A stretch of DNA of 64,000 nucleotides from Hirudinaria manillensis. Lineage: Eukaryota; Annelida; Clitellata; Hirudinida; Hirudinidae. The notes beneath the pieces were generated by a model. It saw only the letters and a program-made list of their open reading frames with translations, had not been told where the DNA came from and did not search any database. The stretch lies in assembly GCA_034509925.1 (NCBI GenBank), contig CM067529.1, positions 7,851,501 through 7,915,500 of the forward strand, in the 5' to 3' direction. Below are positions 43,442 through 55,000 of this stretch, one piece after another. Made by a program: the position numbers and the translations under genes. Positions within the stretch are counted from its first letter, which is position 1; each line of letters starts with the position of its first letter.

Positions 43442-44698
43442 TCAATCAAAGTTTACCCCCTTGGAAGCACAAACTTTTCTGTGCACTGGATTCACTAAAC
43501 TCATTCTTGCTCTCATTTTAGGCAATGTTTCTGATTTAGCTTTCTTTCGAGTAGGATTGTTTGCAACATCTGGTAACAAGTTATTTGAACAACTTGTTCT
43601 GAGATTCAATGTTTCATTTTGTGCAGCAAGATGAAATAAAAGCAAATTCAGAACTTCTTCTTTCACTTCATTTGTAAGATCTTCAAGATCTAAATGCTGT
43701 TCGTTTAATTGAAGATAAAACTTTCCACTAGATTCATATACACTGGATTCATTTGCATTTTTCTTTCTGGAAGATCAATGTTGTTGGATTGTAATGAAAG
43801 TTACAATTTATTAGCGGAGTAATTTGGAAATTGTTTATGATCTATGTAAGGTACCATAAGGTAGGCCCATATATACTTTGGTCATTTCCAATGATTTAGA
43901 AACACTGACTACAGTTCTATCTAGATGGAATCAGTAAAAATTAACCTTGAGTTAAGTCTGCACCAAAACTGATTTTTTTGCATTTCATGTACACATGAAC
44001 AATTTTAATGTGTAAATTTAAAGATTAGGAATGAATTAAACAATATTACTCATGAATTTTGTGACATAGAACTGATAAAATAAAACAGACTGCTTAAGCA
44101 TTAAATTTTAAAGTATTGGTAAATATTTCGTTTTCAGTCTGTAAATACATGCATTAATATAAGTTTTTGCCTTACTAAGTCCACTGCCAGCCTAGGCCTA
44201 AGAGAGAATCCAAAAATAATTAATACCAGTTGCAAAGTATGAACTCTGAAAGATTGCATTGTCTCCACTAGTGTATCTAATGGTGGGAGAGGGACCATAC
44301 CAAATTTTCGACATTTACTTTATTGAATCCTTTGTCCCATGCTAAAATGACCCCAAAGATTAACCAGTAAAATTATCTAATTTATTGCAACTCTGAAACC
44401 AAATATAAAATAAAAATGTTAAACATATTTGGAGACGGAACCGTAGCCAGTGCGAGTTAGAAATATATTTACAATTAAAAGGTGTCCCTAAAAACATGTA
44501 AAACCTCTGCAACTCTTCTATAACGTCTTTCTGGATGATGCACTTCCATGCTCGCTTGCCATCGTATAACACATGATCATTAACGTCTAACCCTTGACAA
44601 GTCTCACGCAAACCAAGGATTGAAAATAACAGGAACCTACTGGAATCACTCTTCAAAATAAAACTCTTTACACTCGACGCATCGGCAGTCATACTCAT
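43442..44698 (-). CDS. PAXX: PAXX-like non-homologous end-joining factor
   Basis: The model has two exons, 44698-44505 and 43766-43442, in phase, 172 aa (human 204). The N-terminal part has FLLFSILG, then DHVLYDGKRAWKCI and a helix, as in the PAXX head domain. The C-terminal exon has a coiled-coil-like stretch (EVLNLLLFHLAAQNETLNL) and ends with SLVNP, basic residues and GVNFD, which parallels the Ku-binding end of PAXX (SLINP, then GVDFD). PAXX is an XRCC4-superfamily protein that stabilises Ku at DNA breaks. The head is about 25 residues short compared with human, so a small in-phase exon may be missing from this model in the 740-base intron. A 50-base candidate at 44276-44227 does not fit the phase. 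Confidence 0.75.
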
Positions 44699-45587
44699 AG
44701 CAGAAAATAAACAACATAAAAACCAGTCGTCATGCTCTGTGAATCTAGTGTCCTTACTTCATTCATTCGGATTTACATAAAAAAAGGTTAGATGTATTTG
44801 CATAATCTTCACGAATATTAATTAGCTTTCACGATCATTTCAATAGGTTTTGAATTTATTTTTAAATTTTAACAAGTGGCACTAATGGGGTGATTTTGAT
44901 TAATATTTCGAAGGTTAACTGTATTTGTGAGTCCAATTTCCTTTACAAACTCATGCCAAATTGAAAGATTGTTTGCGTTAGCTAGGGTATATTTTCAATT
45001 AGATCAAATTACTTTTTTTATGTTAAAGATTTTAATAAAAATATTTAGAACACTTTAAGTAAATAAGAACGATAAATTTATATTTTTAACTTTCTGCTTA
45101 TTGTAACTATCCAAACAGTTCATACTCAAGGAAAGAATAGATTTTGATTTTTTTTATTGCATAAAATATAGCTAAGTTCAAAGAAAAACATCGGCATCTC
45201 ACCTTTATACCACTCTCACAAAAACTTTATTCCGGATATGATCTAACATTTATATTTGAGAACGGCACAAATATTTTGGATGGTATATGAACACATGTTT
45301 ATTTAGTATAATTTTTCACTTTTCATAGTTATATGCACAGGCTAGTTTAGTTTGATTGTCGAGTCAGAAGTTATTGATTTATTGATTAATTTGGTAACTT
45401 GCTCTTTCACTAAAACATGAATTTTGTTTACTTAATTTCACGTGCGAGGAGTAAGTTGCTTGAAGCTAATCTATTATTTACTAGTGTCTTCCTCCACTCA
45501 AATCTATGGATTCATTTGAAATTATATCAATTCATATTGTTTAAGTCTTAATCTTTAAACTCCTGTATTGAACAGACCAGCCTCGAA
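44699..45587. other. Divergent intergenic region between PAXX and presenilin
   Basis: About 890 bases separate the two divergent start codons. The sequence is AT-rich with no coding exon, and it presumably holds both promoters. I saw no TATA box at a convincing distance from either ATG. Confidence 0.6.
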
Positions 45588-48500
45588 ATGTCTGGGAAAC
45601 TAACAAAACGATTTGAAAGGGATTCAGAAGGTGGATGCAGTAGTGACTCTGATAGGATTTATTTGATGAATCAAGCCATGGATAACAAGTCCTTTGATGA
45701 AAATGAGAGCAAAGAGGCTGATGTGAGTAGTCAATCCAATCATGCTAAGCAGGAAGGTGATTTAGAATCTGTTGTCAGTGACCCTTCTGCTAATGTTAGT
45801 TGTGCATTTCCATTTGTGTTATTTAACCAAAATCAATGATAAATATAACCCAAGATGTAGTTAATAGAAGAATAAATTTTACAATTTTTGTTATTGGATA
45901 AGTTTTGTCAACAGTGTGTAATGTTTCTTTTTAAATGTAGTTCATGATTTCATAATGTTTAGAGCTTTTCATTAGTTGAAAATGTTTCGATATTTTTCTT
46001 GGATTTAGCTTAAAAGGATTGTGAAAAAAAAACCAACTCTTTTATTAATCTTAACCACCATATGTATTCAAAGTTGTTATTTTAAGAACTACATTAAAAA
46101 TTTGGAGCAGTTATAGGCATAGATAAATTTTTCTTGCATTATCTCATCAAAGTAATTGTTATTAAATGTTTGTGTTCCCTTCGAAACGTTTGGTTTATGG
46201 AGCTTAGGTACTCGCGTGACGTAATACTAAAAAAGTTTTGATCTGTTCCATAGATGACGAAACGGTTTGTCAACAGTTCAAAAAAATCTGAAAATTTTTA
46301 ATTCAGCGACATTTCTTGCAAACCTTACTTGACTACTTAAGGCTTTTCCTTTTACTAAAGCGCAATTCAGCAGTTTGGAAAACCCGCCTCATAGATTATG
46401 ATTCCAGCTACCACTGCCATGATGCAGCGTAGCCTGTCTTCTGGCGCCGGTGCGATGTGTTGATATTAGTGCGCCATTGGACGTTTTGTCGACCTATTAG
46501 TTTCGCTATTTGTCCGATAGAGGAATTTAAGCTTTCAAAACTTTATTCAAAACTTGAAATTGAGCCGTTGGCACTAACTCGCACAATTTAAACTGCGTAA
46601 CTATTGAATGCATTTGATTCCAAGATAGGAATTGAATAGAAATTATTAAGAGTATTAATTTGAACGAGTTTATGGCCTGTTTGCAAGCGAGTGATAACCG
46701 CTCAGGTTCCAGCAGAAGGTCCTTAGGCAGTCTTGAAACGCAGAAGTTTCTTCATAGCGAATTGGTCGCTGATGGTGATGCCAGGAGTTTGATAGAAAAT
46801 AAAACTAACAAAGCCATGAGAGTTGTATACTCTGGGATTGATAAGAAACCCACCATCTTGCTAGAGATGGTCAGTTTGTAATAGATTACAAAGCTTATGC
46901 TGAAATTATCATTTTTATTTATCAAAATATTCTTATAATGCATGAATAATTTTCTATTTGTCAAGATGAAATATAGATTGTTTATAGCTCAGCGCTCTCA
47001 TTAGTCAGTTATGTAACCATCAAAATTAATAGCAAAATTTGATGAAAAGATGATACATTGAAACTTGTAATGAATTCTATAGATCATGAGAAGTAATTGT
47101 GTTATGTTTAAATAATGCTTGTTTTTGGTTATGATGTGGGCTTTATATTTTCTTCTATTCTCAGAGTAACCAGTCTTCCAATGCTGAGAGTAGTACATCA
47201 ATAGAAGGAGTAGAACAAAGCCACAGTGATCAGAGGGATGATGAGATTCTCAAATATGGAGCCAAGCATGTCATCATGCTCTTCACTCCAGTTTCCCTGT
47301 GCATGACTCTTGTGGTGGCAATAATTTCCTCCATTGATTTTTACACACAGAAGGGGGTGTATTTGTTAGTATCTATATATTTGCATATATAACTTTTATT
47401 TGGTTCTATTCATTTAAAATATTTTAAATTCTAAAGCTTTTCAAAGTAAAGCTCTCTTAATACATTAAACCCTTTAAATTGAGGCATTCTAGAGGAGGGT
47501 AAAGCCTGATTTTTCTTTAGTTTAACTAAAAAAGGACTATAAAAGGGATAGTCTGTTAAACCTGTCCATAGTGACACTTTTTCATGCAAAATCTAGCTGT
47601 CCCTATAGGCTTTTACTGTATTAATTTGTTCATTTCTACAGACCAGTTTTTTATTATAAATAATTTTAAGCAATCTTTTGCAGCATCTACACTCCATTTG
47701 AACAAGAGGGAGCCACTCCTTTGGATACTGGCAGCAAGATATGGATGTCCTTGGCAAACACACTCATTCTTCTCACAGTTGTTATAATCATGACTGTTAT
47801 TTTACTTCTTCTTTATAAAGCCAGATGCTACAAGGTTTGGCCAAAGATTATTTTTAAATTGCTTAGAGTGAGGAACATTTGGAGGGGCTGCATTTCCTAC
47901 ATTAAAAACTAGTTACATAAATGTATGAAATTATCATATTAAGTTATTTGTTTTAATTAAATTCAAATTGTTCCTTGCATCCCCACTATTATTTATCTTA
48001 TGATTTGATCTGCAGAGATCTGATGATTAATTTGTTGTAAGACTTTTAACGAATAGTCTTTCATTGATTCCCATATTAAATATTAATATTAATATTGCTG
48101 CTTTCCTTAATTAATAGTCTGTTTTGATTGGATTGACTACATTGTGATAATACACATTCTTGTAGGTAATTGCAGGATGGTTGTTCCTTTCTTCACTCAT
48201 GCTTCTCTTTGTCTTCAGCTTCATGTTTCTTGGGTAAGCAGCTCATGTTAATCATTATTTTTGTCGATGGTGATTAAATATGATTAAATATATTGCAGTG
48301 AACTTCTGAAGTTTTTCAATTTTCCTCTGGACTTTATCACTGTGGGTATCATCATCTGGAACTTTGGAGTTGTTGGAATAATATGCATCCATTGGATGGG
48401 ACCACTCATTCTCCAGCAAGCTTACCTTCTCATTGTTTCAGCACTAGTAGCCTTGACCTTCATAAAGTATCTTCCAGATTGGACAACATGGGTTCTTTTG

Positions 48501-51212
48501 GGAGCCATTTCAATCTGGGGTTAATGAATCATCATTGTCTGTTGCACATATGCCATGAAACTCATGATTTACTTCTATTCCAGATCTTGTTGCTGTTCTC
48601 ACACCAAAGGGTCCCTTGAGGCGACTGGTTGAATTGGCACATGAAAGGAACGAACCCATATTTCCTGCTCTCATTTATTCCAGTATGTAAACTTTGATTT
48701 CTTATTCTTATATCTCGCAGTACCTTTACCAATTTGTTTTTGAGATTTATATTAACAGAGATTCTCTTGATTAATTGCATATTAGACATTTAGAATAATT
48801 AGTTATTTATTTTATTTCATTAATTAGTTTTTAAAATTGTTCTTTATTGAAAATATTTCCAAGATGATTGGAACCTTCAGGTGATTAATGTCCAAAAATA
48901 CTTCAAAATGATGAGAATTATCTCATCTCATCTCAAACTTTTGTGTTTTTAAAGCTTTTATTTGTGTTCAACCTGAAAGGGTTAGGTTGATTATAAAAAT
49001 GATTGTTTGTTAACTTGTTGAAGTATATTGCATGAATGAGGTGAAATTGTTTTGAAAGTTTGTTTAAGGATTTTTTTGTATACATGTTGTATGGGAGTGG
49101 AATTATAATAATCAATTTTCAAACATGGATTTTAATTGTTGCGCTGATGCTCATTTTTTTGACCATTCTATAAAAAAATAGCTACCATGGCATGGACAGT
49201 TGGTGAGAAGAATGCAGCATCAAGTAGTAAGGGTGATGCAGGACCTCAGGGGGATGGTAACCATGTCCAGGCTGATGGTGATGGCAATCACGAAGTTGAC
49301 ATCACTGATGATGATGAGGATGATGACTATGGTGAAGGGGATACTCAGATAGAAGTTAATAAAGGAAAGAACAATCCAGAGGCTGATGACAAGGCTGGGG
49401 ACATTCAAGGTTTTGGAATTTTTAAATTTGTAAATGGCACATCTGGATCATTATGAAGTATTAATGAAGATCATCTTCAGCATTTCAATACACTGACTTG
49501 CTTCATTCATCAACCTTTGAATCTCTAGTGCTTGGAACTGATTGGTTCCTGCTTGCTAGTTTTCAAAGTGATCCATTCTCTTATCTTCCAGGTGTACTTT
49601 CTAATTTTGAATTTCCTTGTCAGTTCCTGACCTTTATAATTGATTGCTATCCATGTTCTGTTGTCCTGTTGCATTAGTTTGTTGTTCTGGGTCTGGAAAA
49701 GCTTTTGCATAAGAAGAATTTCTTTTGGATTGGAGTTGCACTTTCTTTAAGCTAGGAATGGCTTGGGTTAAAGACCCATTTCCAATTCAAATCCTCCAAA
49801 ATTATCTGGTAAAGAAGATTACTCATTTATCAGATTTTGCTCATGGGAACATTTTTCTTTGTATATGTTGCTTTGCCAATTTTGTCTGTTATGGCACCAT
49901 CATATCTGGATGCACCATAGCACTATAAAAGGATTGCCTGCAGGCAGGGATAGTTTCATTCAGTTTGCATATATTTTGGTGGTTAATACAAGCACAGCGA
50001 TGTTTATTTTCAGTTTACCTATTTCCAGTTGTTGCAATAACATTTCTATTAAGTTTTGTTTTGAACAGTTAAGCTGAGTTTAAAGACCCAACAATCCACT
50101 TGACAAACTATTTCAAAGAACTTCTAAGTTAATATCTTTATTAATATTATTATGGCTTTACTTCTTTGTCTCATTTGTATTTGAACATCTAATCGGTCCT
50201 TTGGGTCCAATAAAAAGGAGTCTTAAGTTGTATCATGAGTCACTGAGATAAATGCATTGTAAGCCCCTGATTAATATATGACTTGTATGACTTAGTAGAT
50301 GTAAGAGTTATTAATGAAGATCATCTATTGTCATTTAGCCAGTGATCAGCCACCTCAAGTCAATGAGGAGGAAGCACAAGAAGGGAAGGAAGAGCCTCTA
50401 AAGAAGAAGAAAAAGAAGAAGAAGAAGAAAGAGGACTGTAAGTTGATTTCATCTGATCTTTTTGGAATTTTGGAATTGGTATTAAAATTTTATGTGATTT
50501 GGTCATTTAAGGTCATTTAAGTTTATCTCACTGATTATTTGACTATTGTTGAAATATAGCCTTTGGGTTTACGTGGAAAATTCTCATTTTGCTTTGTGTT
50601 CATTTGTAGATCATTTTAAAAACTACGGAGTCATGTTATATAGTTATCCTTGCCAATTTAAAATGTTTATTTTTGATTATTTATTATTTAATATCTGAAT
50701 TTGAAACTATTTACAAACTTTGAAAGACGGAGTGAAGTTGGGCCTCGGGGACTTTATCTTCTATAGCGTTCTGGTTGGAAAAGCTTCCACTACTGGTGAC
50801 TGGAACACTACTGTGGCATGCTTCATAGCCATACTCATTGTTAGTGGTGACTACCAGAAAGAATTAACATTTTGTCTTATTTCAATTCTTAACAATAAAG
50901 ATGATAATAAATAAGAATAATAATAATAATAATAAATCTATTCACAAAGCAGCAAAAATAGACATAATCGTGTGGGCACTCAATTTTGATATTGTTTTCC
51001 TTGTTTAGATGCCAATATTATCTTAATTACAATGAAATGTTTTGTAAATTTTACAGGGATTGTGTTTCACTCTCTTGCTACTGGCAATCTTCAGGAAAGC
51101 ACTTCCAGCTCTCCCAATTTCCATCACATTTGGACTCATCTTTTACTTTGCCACTAGTCAGCTAGTGCGGCCATTCATGACAATGTGCACATCCCAGCAG
51201 ATCTTCATTTGA
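45588..51212 (+). CDS. PSEN: Presenilin, catalytic subunit of gamma-secretase
   Basis: Ten exons: 45588-45794, 47165-47364, 47684-47834, 48166-48233, 48299-48519, 48584-48682, 49182-49409, 50339-50437, 50727-50839, 51057-51212. All phases close, giving 513 aa. The first membrane segment follows [15 protein letters not shown]. The two catalytic aspartates are Asp283 (WDLVAVL, TM6) and Asp433 (GLGDF, TM7), and the PAL motif is at 479-481. The protein is an intramembrane aspartyl protease that, with nicastrin, APH-1 and PEN-2, cleaves Notch and other type I membrane proteins. The tryptophan before Asp283 is also normal in fly presenilin. The TM6-TM7 loop is unusual: an aspartate-rich half, then ten lysines in a row. 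The window also offers an alternative first exon (46672-46869). Confidence 0.95.
46672..46869 (+). other. Possible alternative first coding exon of presenilin
   Basis: A 66-codon frame starts at an ATG and ends at a good donor (ATG/GTCAGT) in phase 0, the phase needed to join the exon at 47165. It cannot be an internal exon after 45794, because the only nearby acceptor, at 46687, would bring a stop into frame. The encoded N terminus would be rich in serine and charged residues, like the acidic N terminus it would replace. The segment upstream (46380-46500) is GC-richer than its surroundings, as a promoter might be. Confidence 0.35.
50402..50430 (+). repeat. Purine repeat encoding ten lysines in presenilin
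   Basis: Ten consecutive AAG/AAA codons lie inside the exon 50339-50437, just before the seventh membrane segment. Mixed codons suggest the run has some age and is not a fresh slippage product. Confidence 0.9.
50917..50936. repeat. (AAT)n microsatellite in the last presenilin intron
   Basis: A short run of AAT units (AATAATAATAATAATAAT) lies between the last two presenilin exons. Confidence 0.85.
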
Positions 51213-52060
51213 TAAATCCTCTTTCTGCTGATTATTAAATTTATTTACAAGTATTTGGTTTTTTTTTTTGTTCATTTTATATTTTTATGTTGTCAATTGA
51301 TAATGTTTGACGTTTTGATAATTCTCCCAGAGAGTGACTTTAATAACAAAAGTAAGAATGAATGAGAAAGAAATGGTTTTTATTTCAAAAGTTCTGTTTT
51401 TCCTTTTTTGTGTTGCATAAAATATTACTTTCTGGAATGGAAAGGTTTCGTTTTGTTCAGACAAGTGATGTCCTTCATATATGAGCTGTGCTTTCAACAA
51501 TAAAGTTTAGGATGAGAGTTGGGTCAAGTAATTCAAGATAATCCTGAAAAATGAGAACAGTTGACTGCATCCTGGTGGTGGAACACTTTGTGTATGTGGG
51601 AATGTTAGGCTAATGTATTGTGGAGGGGCGCAAATGGAAGCCTAACATGAGTGATTAGGGGCGGGATGATAAGGGGTGATTGTTATGATTGCAATAAGTT
51701 GAACTTATCTGATATTTGTCCTATTAAATAGTGTGTTATTTTAAACATTGCTATCACTCAACCCCCGAAAGTGTTAGTGGGGTTGACGGATTCCCGAGAA
51801 TTCTCAATCAGTATTAAATATTCATGAACTTGTGCGATATCCTTCTATAAATACTGTAAACATTATTTTTTAAAATTAAATAAAATCAAATTGGGGTTAT
51901 TTAAATAACAACAGTAAGAATAGTAAAAAGAGCGCGATAATCTAGACCTGAAAAAACATCTTGTGCTGATTCGGGAATTCTTGGAGATCCGTCAAACTTA
52001 TTGTATACTCGAATATAAATATTTTGGTGGTGCTCCTTGCCGTGCCTTGTTATATTCAAA
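51213..52060. other. Presenilin 3' region and RPAP1 upstream region
   Basis: About 850 bases without a coding exon. It holds a candidate polyadenylation signal at 51499-51504 (AATAAA) and presumably the RPAP1 promoter. The 71-codon minus-strand frame at 51285-51500 has no family features. Confidence 0.6.
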
Positions 52061-55000
52061 ATGTTCATCAAGCGACCTAAAACAACTGATTCTGAGGATG
52101 ATTTGCTTCTCATGCAGCGAAATTTCCTTGGCCCTGGGAGTTCATTTGTGGCTGAAAATGTTACTGAAAAGGTTTTAGTAAAATCTATATTGTTGTTGCT
52201 TTCGCCGTTTCATAATCTGGAACACGATTTCATTCTTTTAATTCCGAATAATTCAGAATAACAAAGACGCGAACGATCTTACTTTGATTTAAATAATAAT
52301 AATATCATAATAACAATATGTCATTTATATAGCGACGTGCGCGTGAGCTACAGGGGCGCTGAAAAAGCTTAACTTGTTGATGCCCACGAAAATTTCTTTG
52401 TAAACAGTTATTAATTAAGATTTAGATTACTTAGATAGATAGTTTACGACTATTATTAAACGTGAACATATGTGCATAATTAAATGTTACTTTGAATCAT
52501 TTCAGTGGCTTTCTAATAATTAATGCTTTACTACATAATGAATTTTTAATTGCTTCATTGGTATCTAGACATCACAAACCATTCCAAAGCCAACCAATAA
52601 AGTCAAAAAGACAAGTATTTTTGCACAGAAATACTTGAGTTCTAGTTTACATAAAGCACATCCTGATTCAGAACTTAAACAAGATGCAAGTGGAGACAAA
52701 AATTTGAGTATTAATAAATCATCAGACTCAAAACCTGTGCATGAAGCTCTCCCAACAGCATTGAGTATGTATTTTAATGAATTATTTACTTTAGGATTAC
52801 CTACTTATATAATTGCATTTTCCAGATGAACCACTTCCTGGAAGTGATGATATGAATTTGTTTGAAAAAGTCATAGCAGAGCATTCAGTTGAGGAGATTT
52901 TGGATGAGATGAAACAGCTTCAGGATAGATTTGGTCCTGAAACGATGGCTTTCTTAAAGAATCGAAGCAAAGGAAAACACCAAGAACTTGGTACCTCGGC
53001 CATTTTAAAATGTTCCGAGGAAGCAAGTGGCCAGTTGAACAAGGGACAAGACATCTTGCAGGAAGAAGTAAATGAAGGTGGAAGAGATACGGTCGTGGTT
53101 AAAGGTGGAAATGAGAGCAGCGCGGCTGTTGCTGAAGTTAAAGAACCTGAATTTACATCAACAGATAAATTGGAAGCAGTTAGATCATTTTTGTATTTTC
53201 CAGTACAATAGAAAAACAATCTCTTAATATTATTTTTATTGAAATAATTTTGTTAAAGAAAATCTCAACTCGCTTTGGGCTTTACGGAGAAATAACAACT
53301 GAAGGAGATTACACTTCAGAATTATATCACCATGGAGAAGAGCCTGAGGTATAAATGTTTAAGTATCTGTTATTTACCTACCATTTGTTAATATTATTTG
53401 CATTTAAAGCTTGCTAGGCAAGGCTGTCAACAGACCTTCTCATAAGATTCATGTTCTTAACAATTTAGGGACTTTAATGTCTTTGCTGACAACTGTCATT
53501 GAATGGAATTGTAATCATTTTAGCTTTTTGAAACCTAAATCTATTCATGCACATAATGGAATGTAATTCTCATGTGTGACCGATCATTCCTTTCGTGGTG
53601 CATTGCTTGAATGTCTGTTTTTACTAATAATTGTGACCACCTAACTTTTTTCATTGACTTGTGGTTAGTGTCAAGAGTTGTGCAAGCTTCATTATGACAT
53701 AATGTGATCATTAATGTCAAATTACCACTTAAAAAAACTAACTGAGCTCTCTTGCAAGCTATCAAATAGTACGTATTATAATCAAAAATATAGTTTTTAT
53801 ATCCTAATTATCAATTTTATTCACTTGAGCACTTTAACGAGAGATTTATTTTAAATTATGATAATTAAATATTCATCTAATTTTCAGAGAGGAGGGTACA
53901 CATTGCAAGAGATCTTCCTCTTAGTTAGGAGCTCTTTTAAACAACAACAAGATTTTGGTCTAAAAATGCTTTCTTGCATTGTGAAGAAAGTATGTTTAAA
54001 TTAAGTTATTCTGAATTTGTCTTGTACCTTTATCTCCTATTATCAATTTTATTCTCATTGGCACTTAGTTCTGAAAGCATTTCATTATAAATTTGCTATT
54101 ATTTTCATGCTTATGTTTACTGTTTATTAAGCACATGTTTTTGAATTATTATTATCAGGCTAAATTGGGATCCTTCCATGGACACTTGTCAAATAGCATA
54201 ATCCCTGTACTTGTTGGTGGAGATGCAGGTCTCTTGGCAAGAGCAGCTTTGGACTCATCTGCTCACACCGTCATCATTTCTGCAGTGGAATTTCTTCACG
54301 CACTGCTTGTTAATTCAGAGGACGAGGTAAGCACTGCTTGAAATAATAAAAATATGGTTGGATTTAAGGAACGGCATAATACAGATTGACAATGCGAGCA
54401 ATAACAACACAGTACTAGAAACGAAGTCTTGATGGTCACCAAAGAGATTTATAACGAATGTTATTTATGGTATTTTAGACTGCACTTGATCATTGCTTCA
54501 CCTGGTTCAGAGGTTACGAGCAGCCTGCGATGAATGCCACCAGTGAGGACTTGGCAAAAGTTGAGGATTCAAATGAAAGCAATTCATCTTCAGTTGAGGA
54601 TGTTTTCAAGAAGGACATGATAGAAGTGAGTTCAATTACAATCTAATCAACATTTAAAATTTTGAATTTTGTTTTTTTTTAATTTTAAGATTGACTGAAT
54701 AAATTTATAATTTTGAATATTGAAAGTAAATTGTTAAAATATAAAATTAATTGTAAAATGTTTTATTGCTATGTTTTTGTTTTTTTTTTTAGTGCTTATT
54801 GTTATCAGAAAATGCATGTTCCAATGTTAAAACAGGGCTTGTTGAAGATGGTCCTTCTGCCTAGAATCTCCTACCTGCTGAACCTCTTCCACCTGCACGA
54901 GGCAGTGGTGAACAACCTGCTCGACATCGTCATCAGGATCTGTCGACATCATCACCTCCATCACGAGCATAACAATTCTCCGCACATGCTCGATTATCAG

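Noticed and set aside
44227..44276. A 50-base candidate middle exon of PAXX
   Set aside because: It has a good acceptor and donor but leaves the wrong phase for the last exon.
46687..46869. Internal presenilin exon after the CAAG acceptor
   Set aside because: Joined to the first exon it runs into a stop after 13 codons, so only use as a first exon remains possible.
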